DNA from: Streptomyces sp. NBC_00178
GTDB taxonomy: Bacteria; Actinomycetota; Actinomycetes; Streptomycetales; Streptomycetaceae
NCBI RefSeq assembly: GCF_036206005.1
Contig: NZ_CP108143.1
Span: 7,159,501 to 7,223,500, forward strand
Length of the DNA stretch: 64,000 nucleotides
Direction: 5' to 3'
The position numbers were made by a program, and so were the translations under genes. Below, piece by piece: positions 7,920 through 15,691 of the stretch. The notes under the pieces are model-generated. The model worked only from the letters and a program-made list of their open reading frames with translations. It was not told where the DNA came from and did not search any database. Positions within the stretch are counted from its first letter, which is position 1. Each line of letters begins with the position of its first letter.

Positions 7920-10094
7920 GTGTCAAGACCTCCCTCCACCCCCACAACCTTCCGTCGGCGCAACGCGACCTCGCTCGCGATGCTGGGTGCCCTCCTGGCG
8001 TCCTCGCTGACCCTGACCCCGTCCTCACCGGCACAGGCGGCGGAGACGCTGCTCTCCCAGGGCAGGCCTGCCACGGCCTCCTCGCAGGAAGGCGAGGGCT
8101 ACAGCGCGTCCGCCGCCGTCGACGGCAACCTGACCGGCACCCGCTGGTCCAGCGAGCGGCGTGACGGCGAATGGATCCAGGTCGACCTCGGGGCGAGCAG
8201 GAGCCTCAGCAGGGTCGTCCTCACCTGGGAGGCCGCCTACGGCAAGAACTACGAGATCCAGGCGTCCGACAACGGCACCGACTGGCGCACGCTGAAGACG
8301 GTCACCGGCAGCGACGGCGGCACGGACGAGGCCGCCGTCTCCGGCTCCGGCCGGTACGTCCGTATGCAGGGCGTCACGCGCGCCGGCGGCTACGGGTACT
8401 CCCTGTGGGAGTTCCAGGTCTACGGCGGCGACGGCACCACCAACCCGCCCCAGGGCGGCGCCGTCAAGGTCACCGGCTCCCAGGGCAACTGGCAGCTGAC
8501 CGTCGGAGGGCAGCCGTACACGGTCAAGGGACTCACCTGGGGTCCGTCCGTCGCGGACGCCCCCAGGTACCTCCCCGACGTGAAGTCCATGGGCGCCAAC
8601 ACCATCCGTACGTGGGGCACCGACGGCTCCACGAAGCCGCTCCTCGACGCCGCGGCCGCCCAGGGCATACGGGTCATCAACGGCTTCTGGCTCCAGCCCG
8701 GCGGGGGCCCCGGCTCCGGGGGGTGCGTCAACTACGTCACCGACGCGACGTACAAGAGCACCATGCTCACCGAGTTCGCGAAGTGGGTCGACGCCTACAG
8801 GAGCCACCCGGCGACCCTGATGTGGAACGTCGGCAACGAGTCCGTCCTCGGCCTGCAGAACTGCTACAGCGGCACCGAACTGGAGGCGCAGCGCAACGCG
8901 TACACCTCGTTCGTGAACGACGTCGCCAAGAAGATCCACTCCATCGACCCCGACCACCCCGTCACCTCGACCGACGCCTGGACCGGAGCCTGGCCGTACT
9001 ACAAGCGGAACGCCCCGGACCTCGACCTGTACTCGATGAACTCCTACGGCAACCTGTGCAAGGTGCGCCAGGACTGGACCGACGGCGGCTACACGAAGCC
9101 CTACATCATCACCGAGACCGGTCCGGCGGGGGAGTGGGAGGTCCCCGACGACGCCAACGGCATTCCGGACGAGCCGACCGACGTCCAGAAGGCTGAGGGC
9201 TACACCAAGGCGTGGGGCTGCATCACCGGCCACCAGGGCGTCGCTCTGGGCGCGACGATGTTCCACTACGGCGTGGAGCACGACTTCGGCGGCATCTGGT
9301 TCAACCTGGTGCCCGACGGCCTGAAGCGGCTGTCGTACTACGCGGTCAAGAAGGCGTACGCCGGCTCCACCGCGGGCGACAACACCCCGCCGGTCGTCAC
9401 GAACATGGCCGTGACTCCGGCCACCGGGGCCCCCGCCGGCCGTGAGTTCACCGTGCGCGCCGACATCCGCGATCCCGACGGGGACCAGATCACCCCCAAG
9501 ATCTTCCTCAGCGGGAACTACGCCAACGGCGACAAGCGGCTCGTCGAGGCGCAGTGGCGCTCCACCGGCAACGGCACCTTCGCCGTGACCGCGCCCGACA
9601 AACTGGGCGTCTGGAAGGTCTACGTCCAGGCCGAGGACGGTCACGGCAACGCCGGCATCGAGACGAAGTCCGTCAAGGTGGTCGCACCGCCCGTGGCGGG
9701 CACCAACGTCGCCCTGAACCGGCCCACCACCGCCTCCTCGTACCAGACCCAGTACGGCGACTGCCCCTGCGCGCCCGCCCTGGCCACGGACGGGAACCCC
9801 ACGACCCGGTGGGCCAGCGACTGGAGCGACCCGCAGTGGATCCAGGTCGACCTCGGTGCTGCCAAGGCCATCCGCACGGTGCAGCTCGTGTGGGACCCCG
9901 CCTACGCCAAGTCCTATGAGGTGCAGGTCTCCGACGACGGCACCAACTGGCGCCCGGTCCACTCCACGACGGCCGGCAACGGGGACATCGACACGATCGA
10001 CCTGTCCGTCACCGCACGTCACGTCCGTCTCCAGCTGACGGCCCGGGGCACCGGATGGGGCTACTCCCTGCACGAGTTCGGCGTCTACAGCTGA
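7920..10094 (+). CDS. secreted glycoside hydrolase (GH2/clan-A TIM barrel) with two discoidin domains
   Basis: 724 aa. Signal peptide ends near AQA-AET (about 40). The first discoidin domain is at about 42-175, close to that of the 5526 protein. A TIM barrel follows at about 185-480: VKGLTWGPSV, then MWNVGNESV, whose Asn-Glu pair is the clan-A acid/base, and IITETGPAGEWE, whose Glu is the probable nucleophile. An Ig-like domain (about 490-590) and a second discoidin/CBM32 (about 600-724, ending YSLHEFGVYS) complete it. It hydrolyses an extracellular polysaccharide; the glycan is not identifiable by eye. GTG start at 7920 with AGGAG 6 nt upstream. It probably works with the preceding beta-helix protein on the same substrate. 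Confidence 0.85.
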   Translation: MSRPPSTPTTFRRRNATSLAMLGALLASSLTLTPSSPAQAAETLLSQGRPATASSQEGEGYSASAAVDGNLTGTRWSSERRDGEWIQVDLGASRSLSRVVLTWEAAYGKNYEIQASDNGTDWRTLKTVTGSDGGTDEAAVSGSGRYVRMQGVTRAGGYGYSLWEFQVYGGDGTTNPPQGGAVKVTGSQGNWQLTVGGQPYTVKGLTWGPSVADAPRYLPDVKSMGANTIRTWGTDGSTKPLLDAAAAQGIRVINGFWLQPGGGPGSGGCVNYVTDATYKSTMLTEFAKWVDAYRSHPATLMWNVGNESVLGLQNCYSGTELEAQRNAYTSFVNDVAKKIHSIDPDHPVTSTDAWTGAWPYYKRNAPDLDLYSMNSYGNLCKVRQDWTDGGYTKPYIITETGPAGEWEVPDDANGIPDEPTDVQKAEGYTKAWGCITGHQGVALGATMFHYGVEHDFGGIWFNLVPDGLKRLSYYAVKKAYAGSTAGDNTPPVVTNMAVTPATGAPAGREFTVRADIRDPDGDQITPKIFLSGNYANGDKRLVEAQWRSTGNGTFAVTAPDKLGVWKVYVQAEDGHGNAGIETKSVKVVAPPVAGTNVALNRPTTASSYQTQYGDCPCAPALATDGNPTTRWASDWSDPQWIQVDLGAAKAIRTVQLVWDPAYAKSYEVQVSDDGTNWRPVHSTTAGNGDIDTIDLSVTARHVRLQLTARGTGWGYSLHEFGVYS

Positions 10095-10135
10095 TCGCAC
10101 CCGACACTCCACGCGGGGACGACGCGGCTGACGAA

Positions 10136-10180
10136 GGGGCCACGCCGGGTGAGGGCACGACCTTCACCCGGCGCGGCCCC
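10136..10180. terminator. hairpin after the GH gene
   Basis: Arms 10136-10152 and 10163-10180 pair over about 17 bp with one mismatch. A second small hairpin (GCTCCCG/CGGGAGC, 10182-10198) follows at once. Confidence 0.75.
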
Positions 10181-10358
10181 GGCTCCCGTTGCGGGAGCGG
10201 AGGCGAGGGCCCAGGGCACTCCCCAGGGGCGGCCCGGCCCGCCCCGGGGAAGGGCGCGGCCGGGGCGTCGTCCACGTCCCGGCTGGTGAGGAGTGGTCGC
10301 GGAAGTGCCATACGATGCGCACACCTACACGCAAATTCCGTTAGAGGATGCACACGTC

Positions 10359-11210
10359 ATGTCTTTCGGTGTCACGTCCCGTTCCCTGCGCGGTATATCC
10401 GTCGTCGTCGCACTTCTCGCCATCGGCGCTTCGGGCTGCTCCGACGAGGGCGACGCGAACAAGCACGCGGTCTCCTCCCTCGCCACCGGTGACTGCTACA
10501 ACCTGGACGGTACGTCCAGCTCTTCCGAGGAGCCCGCTGTCCACTCCGTGTCGTGCGAGGAACCGCACGTGGGGCAGGTCGTCGACGAGTTCAAGATCGA
10601 CGACGAGGAGTCCTTCCCCGGGGACGACGCGGTCGCGGTGATCGCCGACGGCCGGTGCCCGGCCGCGGCGGAGAAGTTCGCTCCGGACCCCTGGGCACTG
10701 CCCGAGGGGGTCGACGTCTTCTACTACCACCCCTCGAAGACGAGCTGGGCGGCGGGCGACCGTGCCGTGAGCTGTGCCTACACCAGCACGACGGGCGAGT
10801 TCTCGGGCTCGCTGAAGAGCGACCCCCTGGACGACGACCAGCTCGCGTACCTCAAGGGTTCGGCGGCCGTCTACGAGGCCCTGTGGTCCCACCAGCCCGA
10901 GGGCGAGAAGGCCGCCGACGACCTCCCCGGATACAAGAAGCAGGCCGGCGCCGTGGCAGCGGCGCTCGACACCCACCTCCAGACGCTGCGGGGCATCGAG
11001 CAGCCCGAGACCGGCAAGCTGCGCGAGGAGTTGGAGAAGGCCGAAGCCGAGTGGAAGACGGCGGCAGCCGCCGGCGACGCCGACTCGTTCCAGACCGCCT
11101 ACGACGCGGCGTTCGCCGGGCTCGACCCCAGCAAGTCGGTCGCCGCCCGCAAGGAACTGAAGCTCGCCACGACCGTCCCGGCCGACGAGGCCGAGGGCTG
11201 GGCAGGCTGA
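10359..11210 (+). CDS. septum_form-domain lipoprotein
   Basis: 283 aa. Lipoprotein signal with hydrophobic GISVVVALLAIG and lipobox ASGC (Cys at about 27), so the mature protein is anchored outside the membrane. The next ~130 aa match the actinobacterial septum formation domain: LATGDCYNL, VHSVSCEEPHVGQVVDEFKI, ADGRCPAAAEKF and AVSCAYTSTTGEF, with two Cys pairs likely disulfide-linked. The C-terminal 100 aa are helical and charged. The domain is linked by name to septum formation in mycobacteria, but its molecular role is unclear. ATG 10359 with AGAGG about 11 nt upstream; the ORF extension to 10293 lacks signal features. Monocistronic. Confidence 0.8.
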   Translation: MSFGVTSRSLRGISVVVALLAIGASGCSDEGDANKHAVSSLATGDCYNLDGTSSSSEEPAVHSVSCEEPHVGQVVDEFKIDDEESFPGDDAVAVIADGRCPAAAEKFAPDPWALPEGVDVFYYHPSKTSWAAGDRAVSCAYTSTTGEFSGSLKSDPLDDDQLAYLKGSAAVYEALWSHQPEGEKAADDLPGYKKQAGAVAAALDTHLQTLRGIEQPETGKLREELEKAEAEWKTAAAAGDADSFQTAYDAAFAGLDPSKSVAARKELKLATTVPADEAEGWAG

Positions 11211-11610
11211 CCACCACCCGTCCGCCGCGAAACCGATGCCCCGGTCCCGCACCGGGGCATCTGCAGGCGCCCACGGTCACCGGTCACCTCGTACGCGTCT
11301 GCCACGCCGCAGCGCGCGCGACGCCGTCTCCCCGTGAGGCCGGCGGCCAACTCGCCCACCGCAGCGACGTCGTGGCGCCTGCCGCCGGGGCCGGCCCAGC
11401 GGGCCCTCGACCTCGTCGATGACCCCTCCCGCCCTGCTGGATGACGCCCCGGCACCACGACACCGGATGGCCGGCCGCCCCGGTCTCCCCGGGGACGAGG
11501 AACCCAGCCGAGGAGTCGGATCGGGCCGTCCGGCACTCCGCGGCCGTCCCGAGCGGTTGATGGTGTGGTGCCGACCGGCGGGAGCGGCCGCCTCCTGGCA
11601 GGATGAGGCC
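11211..11610 (+). other. intergenic region with terminator, otherwise empty
   Basis: 400 bp. Contains the hairpin at 11235-11261. The reading frame open from 11419 into the VOC gene has no recognisable protein sequence before 11611. Nothing else was seen. Confidence 0.5.
11235..11261. terminator. hairpin after the septum_form lipoprotein gene
   Basis: GATGCCCCGGT / ACCGGGGCATC, a perfect 11-bp stem with a 5-nt loop, 24 bp after the stop codon. Confidence 0.85.
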
Positions 11611-11964
11611 ATGGAACATGTGCTTGGAATCGGTGGCTACTTCATGCGTGCCGCCGACCCGGCGGCTTTGAGCGCCTGGTACCGCGACCGCTTGGGCCTC
11701 GACGCCGACGCGTCCGGCCTGTGGCGTCAGGACGACGGGCCGACGGTCTTCGCGACGTTCGATGCCGACACCGACTACTTCGGTTCCCGTGCTCAGCGAT
11801 CCATGGTCAACTTCCGGGTCCGCGACCTCGATGCGATGCTCGCGCAGCTGCGCGCCGGGGGAGCGGACGTGGCACAGGAGACGCAGGACATGGAGGGTGT
11901 CGGCAGATTCGGCTGGGTCACCGACCCAGAGGGTAACCGGATCGAGTTGTGGCAGCCCGCCTGA
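11611..11964 (+). CDS. VOC family protein, small
   Basis: 117 aa, one VOC domain: GIGGYFMRAADPAALSAWYR, LGLDAD, SMVNFRVRDLDAMLAQLRAGG and a closing GWVTDPEGNRIELWQ, where the Glu is the usual metal ligand. Relatives act as glyoxalase-like or resistance proteins; substrate unknown. ATG 11611 with GGATGAGG just upstream. The stop lies inside three copies of an 8-bp repeat (CTGACCGC) that supplies repeated TGA codons. Ends before a hairpin at 12020. Confidence 0.88.
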   Translation: MEHVLGIGGYFMRAADPAALSAWYRDRLGLDADASGLWRQDDGPTVFATFDADTDYFGSRAQRSMVNFRVRDLDAMLAQLRAGGADVAQETQDMEGVGRFGWVTDPEGNRIELWQPA

Positions 11965-11989
11965 CCGCCTGACCGCCTGACCGCCTGAG
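11961..11989. repeat. tandem CTGACCGC octamer repeat over a stop codon
   Basis: Three full copies of CTGACCGC plus CTGAG run through the VOC stop codon. The 8-bp period places TGA triplets in successive frames. Confidence 0.8.
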
Positions 11990-12019
11990 ATCGCGGGAGT
12001 ACCGCGCCGGGCCCTCAGG

Positions 12020-12039
12020 GGCCGGGCCCACGCCCGGCC
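12020..12039. terminator. hairpin after the VOC gene
   Basis: GGCCGGGC / GCCCGGCC, 8-bp perfect stem with CCAC loop, 56 bp after the stop. Confidence 0.65.
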
Positions 12040-12259
12040 TGCCGTGGAGCGCACGGCGTCAGCGCACAGGCCGCCGATCGAGGCCGGAGTCCCCGATTCC
12101 CCTGCCGGGACCCCGCTGGTGGATTCCTCCAAGCGCAGCCGGCCATCGTTGTGCCTGTCAAGATCACGTGCTTGTTCCTCACCGTCGCAGACTTGCATGA
12201 CGGGGTGGCCGAGGCGGGTGCCCCTTCCTTGTCCGTGACGACACCTGGGGGACCACACC

Positions 12260-13468
12260 GTGAGCGAACGCGTCATCGCGCCCAAGAGCCGGGGCTTCCT
12301 GTTCCTCGACTCCCATCCCACCGGCTGCCGACGGCTCGTGGACGAGATGTGGCAGGCCGTGCCCGAGCCCGTGCCCGCCGGGGGTGAGGGGCCGGTGGCC
12401 CTGATCATCGGCTCGTCCGCGGGGTACGGCCTGGCCGCCACGATCGCGGGCCTGGCCCGGGTCGGCATCCGTGGCATCGGCGTGTGCTTCGAGAAGGCGC
12501 CGGCGCGGCGCACCGGAACGGCCGGCTGGTACCGCACCGCCGCCACCGCCCGGCTCGCGCGTCAGCACGGGAGGGACATGGTCTTCCTCAACGGGGATGC
12601 CTTCAGCGACACCATGAAGGAGCAGGTCGCCGGCCTCCTGGCCGAGCGCTTCGGGGGACGGCTCGACTTCCTGATCTACTCCGTGGCCGCTCCCCGCCGC
12701 ACCGACCCCGACACCGGCCACGTCCATGCCTCGGTCCTCAAGCCGATCGGCTCGCCCTGCACCACCAAGACGCTCGTCTTCGACGACGACGGTGCCCCGG
12801 AGGTGAAGGAGGTCACCACCCCGCCGGCGGAAGGCGACGACGTCGAGCAGACCGTGGCAGTGATGGGCGGCACCGACTGGGAGCGCTGGATCACCTACCT
12901 GGACGACCGGTCCCTGCTCGCCGAAGGCTTCGCGACCGTGGCCCTGTCCTACATCGGCTCGCCGCTCACCGCGGGGATCTACCGGCAGGGCACCATCGGC
13001 GCCGCGAAGTCCCATCTGGAAGCCACCGCACGCGCGTTGGACGAGCGCCTGGGCAAGGCCCTGGGGGGCCGTGCCCTGACTTCGGTCAACGCCGCTGCCG
13101 TCACCCAGTCCTCCACCGCCATTCCCGGCATCGCCCGGTACGTCGGGCTGCTCCGGGGGGTTCTCGGCGACGCCATGGTCTCCCCGACGGGCCAACTGGT
13201 GGAGCTGTGGGACCAGCTGACGGGCGACGGTCCGCTCGTCCTCGACGAGGAGGGCCGGATCCGCCTCGACACCTGGGAACTCGATCCCGCCGTCCAGGAC
13301 GCCGTCGCCGAGCGCTGGAGCGTGGCCACCAGCGACACCGTCCCGGAGCTCGCCGATCTCGACTGGTTCGGTGACGAGGTCCGACGTCTGTACGGTTTCT
13401 CGGTTCCGGGCGTCGACTACTCCGCCGCTGTCGACACCGAGGTCGCCTGGCCCACCCGGATCAACTGA
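12260..13468 (+). CDS. fabV: trans-2-enoyl-CoA/ACP reductase, FabV family
   Basis: 402 aa, full length for FabV/TER (about 400). It reduces trans-2-enoyl-ACP or -CoA with NAD(P)H in fatty-acid elongation. The N-terminal ERVIAPKSRGFLFLDSHP block is diagnostic. The nucleotide loop is LIIGSSAGYGLAA (about 48-60). The catalytic signature Tyr-x8-Lys is present as Y241...K250 (IYRQGTIGAAK), the spacing that separates FabV from FabI (Tyr-x6-Lys). FabV enzymes are refractory to triclosan (family knowledge). GTG start at 12260 with CTGGGGGA 8-15 nt upstream. Monocistronic; no fab neighbours, so it is an accessory copy. Confidence 0.95.
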   Translation: MSERVIAPKSRGFLFLDSHPTGCRRLVDEMWQAVPEPVPAGGEGPVALIIGSSAGYGLAATIAGLARVGIRGIGVCFEKAPARRTGTAGWYRTAATARLARQHGRDMVFLNGDAFSDTMKEQVAGLLAERFGGRLDFLIYSVAAPRRTDPDTGHVHASVLKPIGSPCTTKTLVFDDDGAPEVKEVTTPPAEGDDVEQTVAVMGGTDWERWITYLDDRSLLAEGFATVALSYIGSPLTAGIYRQGTIGAAKSHLEATARALDERLGKALGGRALTSVNAAAVTQSSTAIPGIARYVGLLRGVLGDAMVSPTGQLVELWDQLTGDGPLVLDEEGRIRLDTWELDPAVQDAVAERWSVATSDTVPELADLDWFGDEVRRLYGFSVPGVDYSAAVDTEVAWPTRIN

Positions 13469-13960
13469 CCGGCGACACCTGTTCCGTGCCGCGCGTCGCG
13501 GCCGGACGGCGTCGACCGGCGACCGGGATCCGGCCAATTCGACGCCGACCGTCAGGGACTGTCGGAGCGTCGGCACATACGACGGGCCGGCCGGCGGCGT
13601 CTGCGCCGGCCCTCGGGCGGGTCGCCTTCCTGCCCTCCACCGGTGCCGCAGCCGCCATCCCACGTTTCCACGCTCTCGGACGGTGTGGTCCGGTTCCGCG
13701 GGGGCACATCATCACGCATCGCCCGGAGCGCGGGGCGGTCCGCCCGGCCAGGCGGTCGCCGTCCGGCAGGCACCGGGGCCGAACAGGTGTGATCCGGACA
13801 AGTGCAGAGACGTGTGACCCGCGTCAAACGAACTGCCGCTTGCGGGAGTTGAACAACAAGCGTATTACTTGCTACAGCAAGTACATGATGGTTCCGCTCT
13901 CGCGGCCTGCCTCTTCGTGACGGCGCGCGTGTGCGGGACCCTACGCAAAGGGGCACTCGC
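13469..13960 (+). other. intergenic region with operator-like inverted repeat
   Basis: 492 bp without a convincing gene. The AT-richer part at 13820-13890 holds TTGAAC (13849-13854, candidate -35) and the inverted repeat at 13866-13883. Confidence 0.5.
13866..13883. promoter_or_regulatory. inverted repeat TACTTGCT-AC-AGCAAGTA
   Basis: Perfect 8-bp arms with a 2-bp spacer, in the form of a MarR/TetR dimer site. It lies about 80 bp before the small secreted protein gene and overlaps the expected -10 region after TTGAAC at 13849. A related repeat (CCTCGCT-GT-AGCGAGG) occurs at 17806. Confidence 0.6.
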
Positions 13961-14341
13961 ATGGACACCCGCACGATCCTCCGCCGCAACAGGCGCGTCC
14001 TGGCCATCGCCCTCGCGGGAGGGGCACTCGTGGCCGGCGCGGCCGTGGCCCAGCCCGCGGCCGCGGCCGGGGTTCCCTGGGGGCAGGCCAACTTCTACAC
14101 GGAAGCCGATTTCGCCGGGACGGTGCATCCCGTCCAGGCCACCGGTTCCGAAGCCGAGTGCATCAACCTTCCGCAACCCATGAAGTCGGTCGCGAACTTC
14201 AAGTACGCCTATGTGGACGTGTTCTCGGGCACGGACTGCACCCATGGATTCGCCCGGATCACCGGTCTGCACGCCGGAACCCTCAGCATCCCGGCCGCGA
14301 GCTACAAGGTCCTCGTGTCCTACCCGCCGGTCCGCCCCTGA
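13961..14341 (+). CDS. small secreted protein of unknown function
   Basis: 126 aa. Signal peptide at about 1-34 (RRNRR, then VLAIALAGGALVAGAAVA, ending PAAAA). The mature ~92 aa carry two cysteines (SEAECINL and GTDCTHGF), likely one disulfide, and aromatic beta-strand segments (ANFYTEADFAGTVHPV, KYAYVDVFSG). The pattern recalls small crystallin-like or peptidase-inhibitor-like Streptomyces exoproteins, but no family is assigned. ATG 13961 with AAAGGGG 9 nt upstream. A strong bidirectional hairpin follows. Confidence 0.75.
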   Translation: MDTRTILRRNRRVLAIALAGGALVAGAAVAQPAAAAGVPWGQANFYTEADFAGTVHPVQATGSEAECINLPQPMKSVANFKYAYVDVFSGTDCTHGFARITGLHAGTLSIPAASYKVLVSYPPVRP

Positions 14342-14481
14342 ACCGCCCGTGGTGACCGTGCGGTGGCTCGGCGGGTGCCGGGAGAGGGCGATGGTGAAAC
14401 GACTTCCCGATCCGCCCTCTGTCGCCGCACCGACACTCGATGTGTCCGCCGGCCGGGGTCCGCTCGCGGACTCCGGCGGGG

Positions 14482-14508
14482 GAGCGGCGACGCTCGTCGT
14501 CGCCGCTC
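14482..14508. terminator. bidirectional hairpin between convergent genes
   Basis: GAGCGGCGACG / CGTCGCCGCTC, perfect 11-bp stem with 5-nt loop. It lies between the small secreted protein (plus) and the luciferase-like gene (minus). Confidence 0.85.
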
Positions 14509-14518
14509 GGTCCGTCGA

Positions 14519-15529
14519 TCAGGAGTCGCGCGGCCCGGCGGCCTCCGCCAGCAGTTCCGCGGACCGCAGCCAGGCCTTCCGGTCGACCGGCAGTGACGTG
14601 GTGATCAGCTCGTCCGCCTGCGTCGCCGTGGTGAAACGGTCGAGGTAGTCGCGGACCTCGGCCGGGGTGCCGACGGCGGCGTAGTTCAGCTCCTGGTCCA
14701 CCTGCCCCAGGACCTGCTTGCCGACCGGGGTCTCCAGGACCGTCGACGCCGCGTGGGCGGGCACGTCGACCCCCGCGCGCCCCAGCAGCTGGATCACCCT
14801 GCGGCGCTTGGCCGCCAGGAAGTGATCCTGGGCCTCCTGCTCGGTGTCCGCCGCGACCACGTTCACGCCGGCGATGAGATACGGCCTCTCCAGCTGCGCG
14901 GAGGGCCGGAACTCGCTTCGGTACAGGTCGGCCGCGTCCAGCAGCGCGCCGGGCGCGAAGTGGGAGGCGAAGGCGAAGGGCAGACCGAGCGCCGCCGCCA
15001 GGCCGGCCCCGAAGAGGGAGGAGCCGAGGATGTACAGGGGGACACCGGAACCCTTCCCCGGCGTCGCCTCGACACCCGGGACCAGGGTCTCGTCACTCAG
15101 GTATCCGCGCAGCTCGACCACGTCGTCCGGGAAGGTGTCGCCGGACTCAGGGTCCCGGCGCATGGCACGCATGGTCTGCATGTCGCCGCCCGGCGCGCGC
15201 CCCAGACCGAGATCGATGCGACCGGGGTAGAGCGTTTCGAGCGTTCCGAACTGCTCCGCGACGGACAGGGGGGCGTGGTTGGGCAGCATGACGCCGCCCG
15301 CTCCGAGCCGGATGGTCCGCGTCTGCGCCGCGATGTGCGCTATGAGCACGGAGGGGGCGGCGGAGCCCACGATCGACATGTTGTGATGTTCGGCATACCA
15401 GATGCGTCGGAATCCCCACGTCTCGGCGTGCTGCGCCAGGTCCACGCTGGCCCGGAAACTGTCGGCTGCTGTCTCACCGGCGTTGATGTACGCCAGGTCC
15501 AGGAGGGAGAGGGGGACGGACGCGGTCAT
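14519..15529 (-). CDS. LLM-class flavin-dependent oxidoreductase (luciferase-like)
   Basis: 336 aa, a single bacterial-luciferase TIM barrel. Motifs: [14 protein letters not shown] at the N-terminus, [60 protein letters not shown], typical of the MsnO8-like group. It would use reduced FMN to oxidise an unknown substrate. The ATG at 15529 was chosen because GGAAAGG lies 6 nt before it and homologous sequence begins there; the longer frame to 15580 is proline/arginine-rich. Monocistronic; follows the terminator of the amidase gene. Confidence 0.92.
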   Translation of the reverse strand: MTASVPLSLLDLAYINAGETAADSFRASVDLAQHAETWGFRRIWYAEHHNMSIVGSAAPSVLIAHIAAQTRTIRLGAGGVMLPNHAPLSVAEQFGTLETLYPGRIDLGLGRAPGGDMQTMRAMRRDPESGDTFPDDVVELRGYLSDETLVPGVEATPGKGSGVPLYILGSSLFGAGLAAALGLPFAFASHFAPGALLDAADLYRSEFRPSAQLERPYLIAGVNVVAADTEQEAQDHFLAAKRRRVIQLLGRAGVDVPAHAASTVLETPVGKQVLGQVDQELNYAAVGTPAEVRDYLDRFTTATQADELITTSLPVDRKAWLRSAELLAEAAGPRDS

Positions 15530-15638
15530 GGCAAACCTTTCCATTGGGAGAGGGCGCGGAGGATCTGCTTTCCGGCCCATGGCCGAAAACCGGCGGTGTG
15601 CCCGTTCTGTTCCCCTCGCGGGCCGCGCGGTCGTGAAA

Positions 15639-15678
15639 CATGGGCGGGGGTCCGGCCGAAGCCGGGCCCCCGCCCATG
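15639..15678. terminator. long hairpin after the amidase gene
   Basis: 18-bp stem, arms 15639-15656 and 15661-15678, one G-T mismatch, CGAA tetraloop. It lies 14 bp after the amidase stop on the minus strand. Confidence 0.85.
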
Positions 15679-15691
15679 CGGAGCGGGATGA

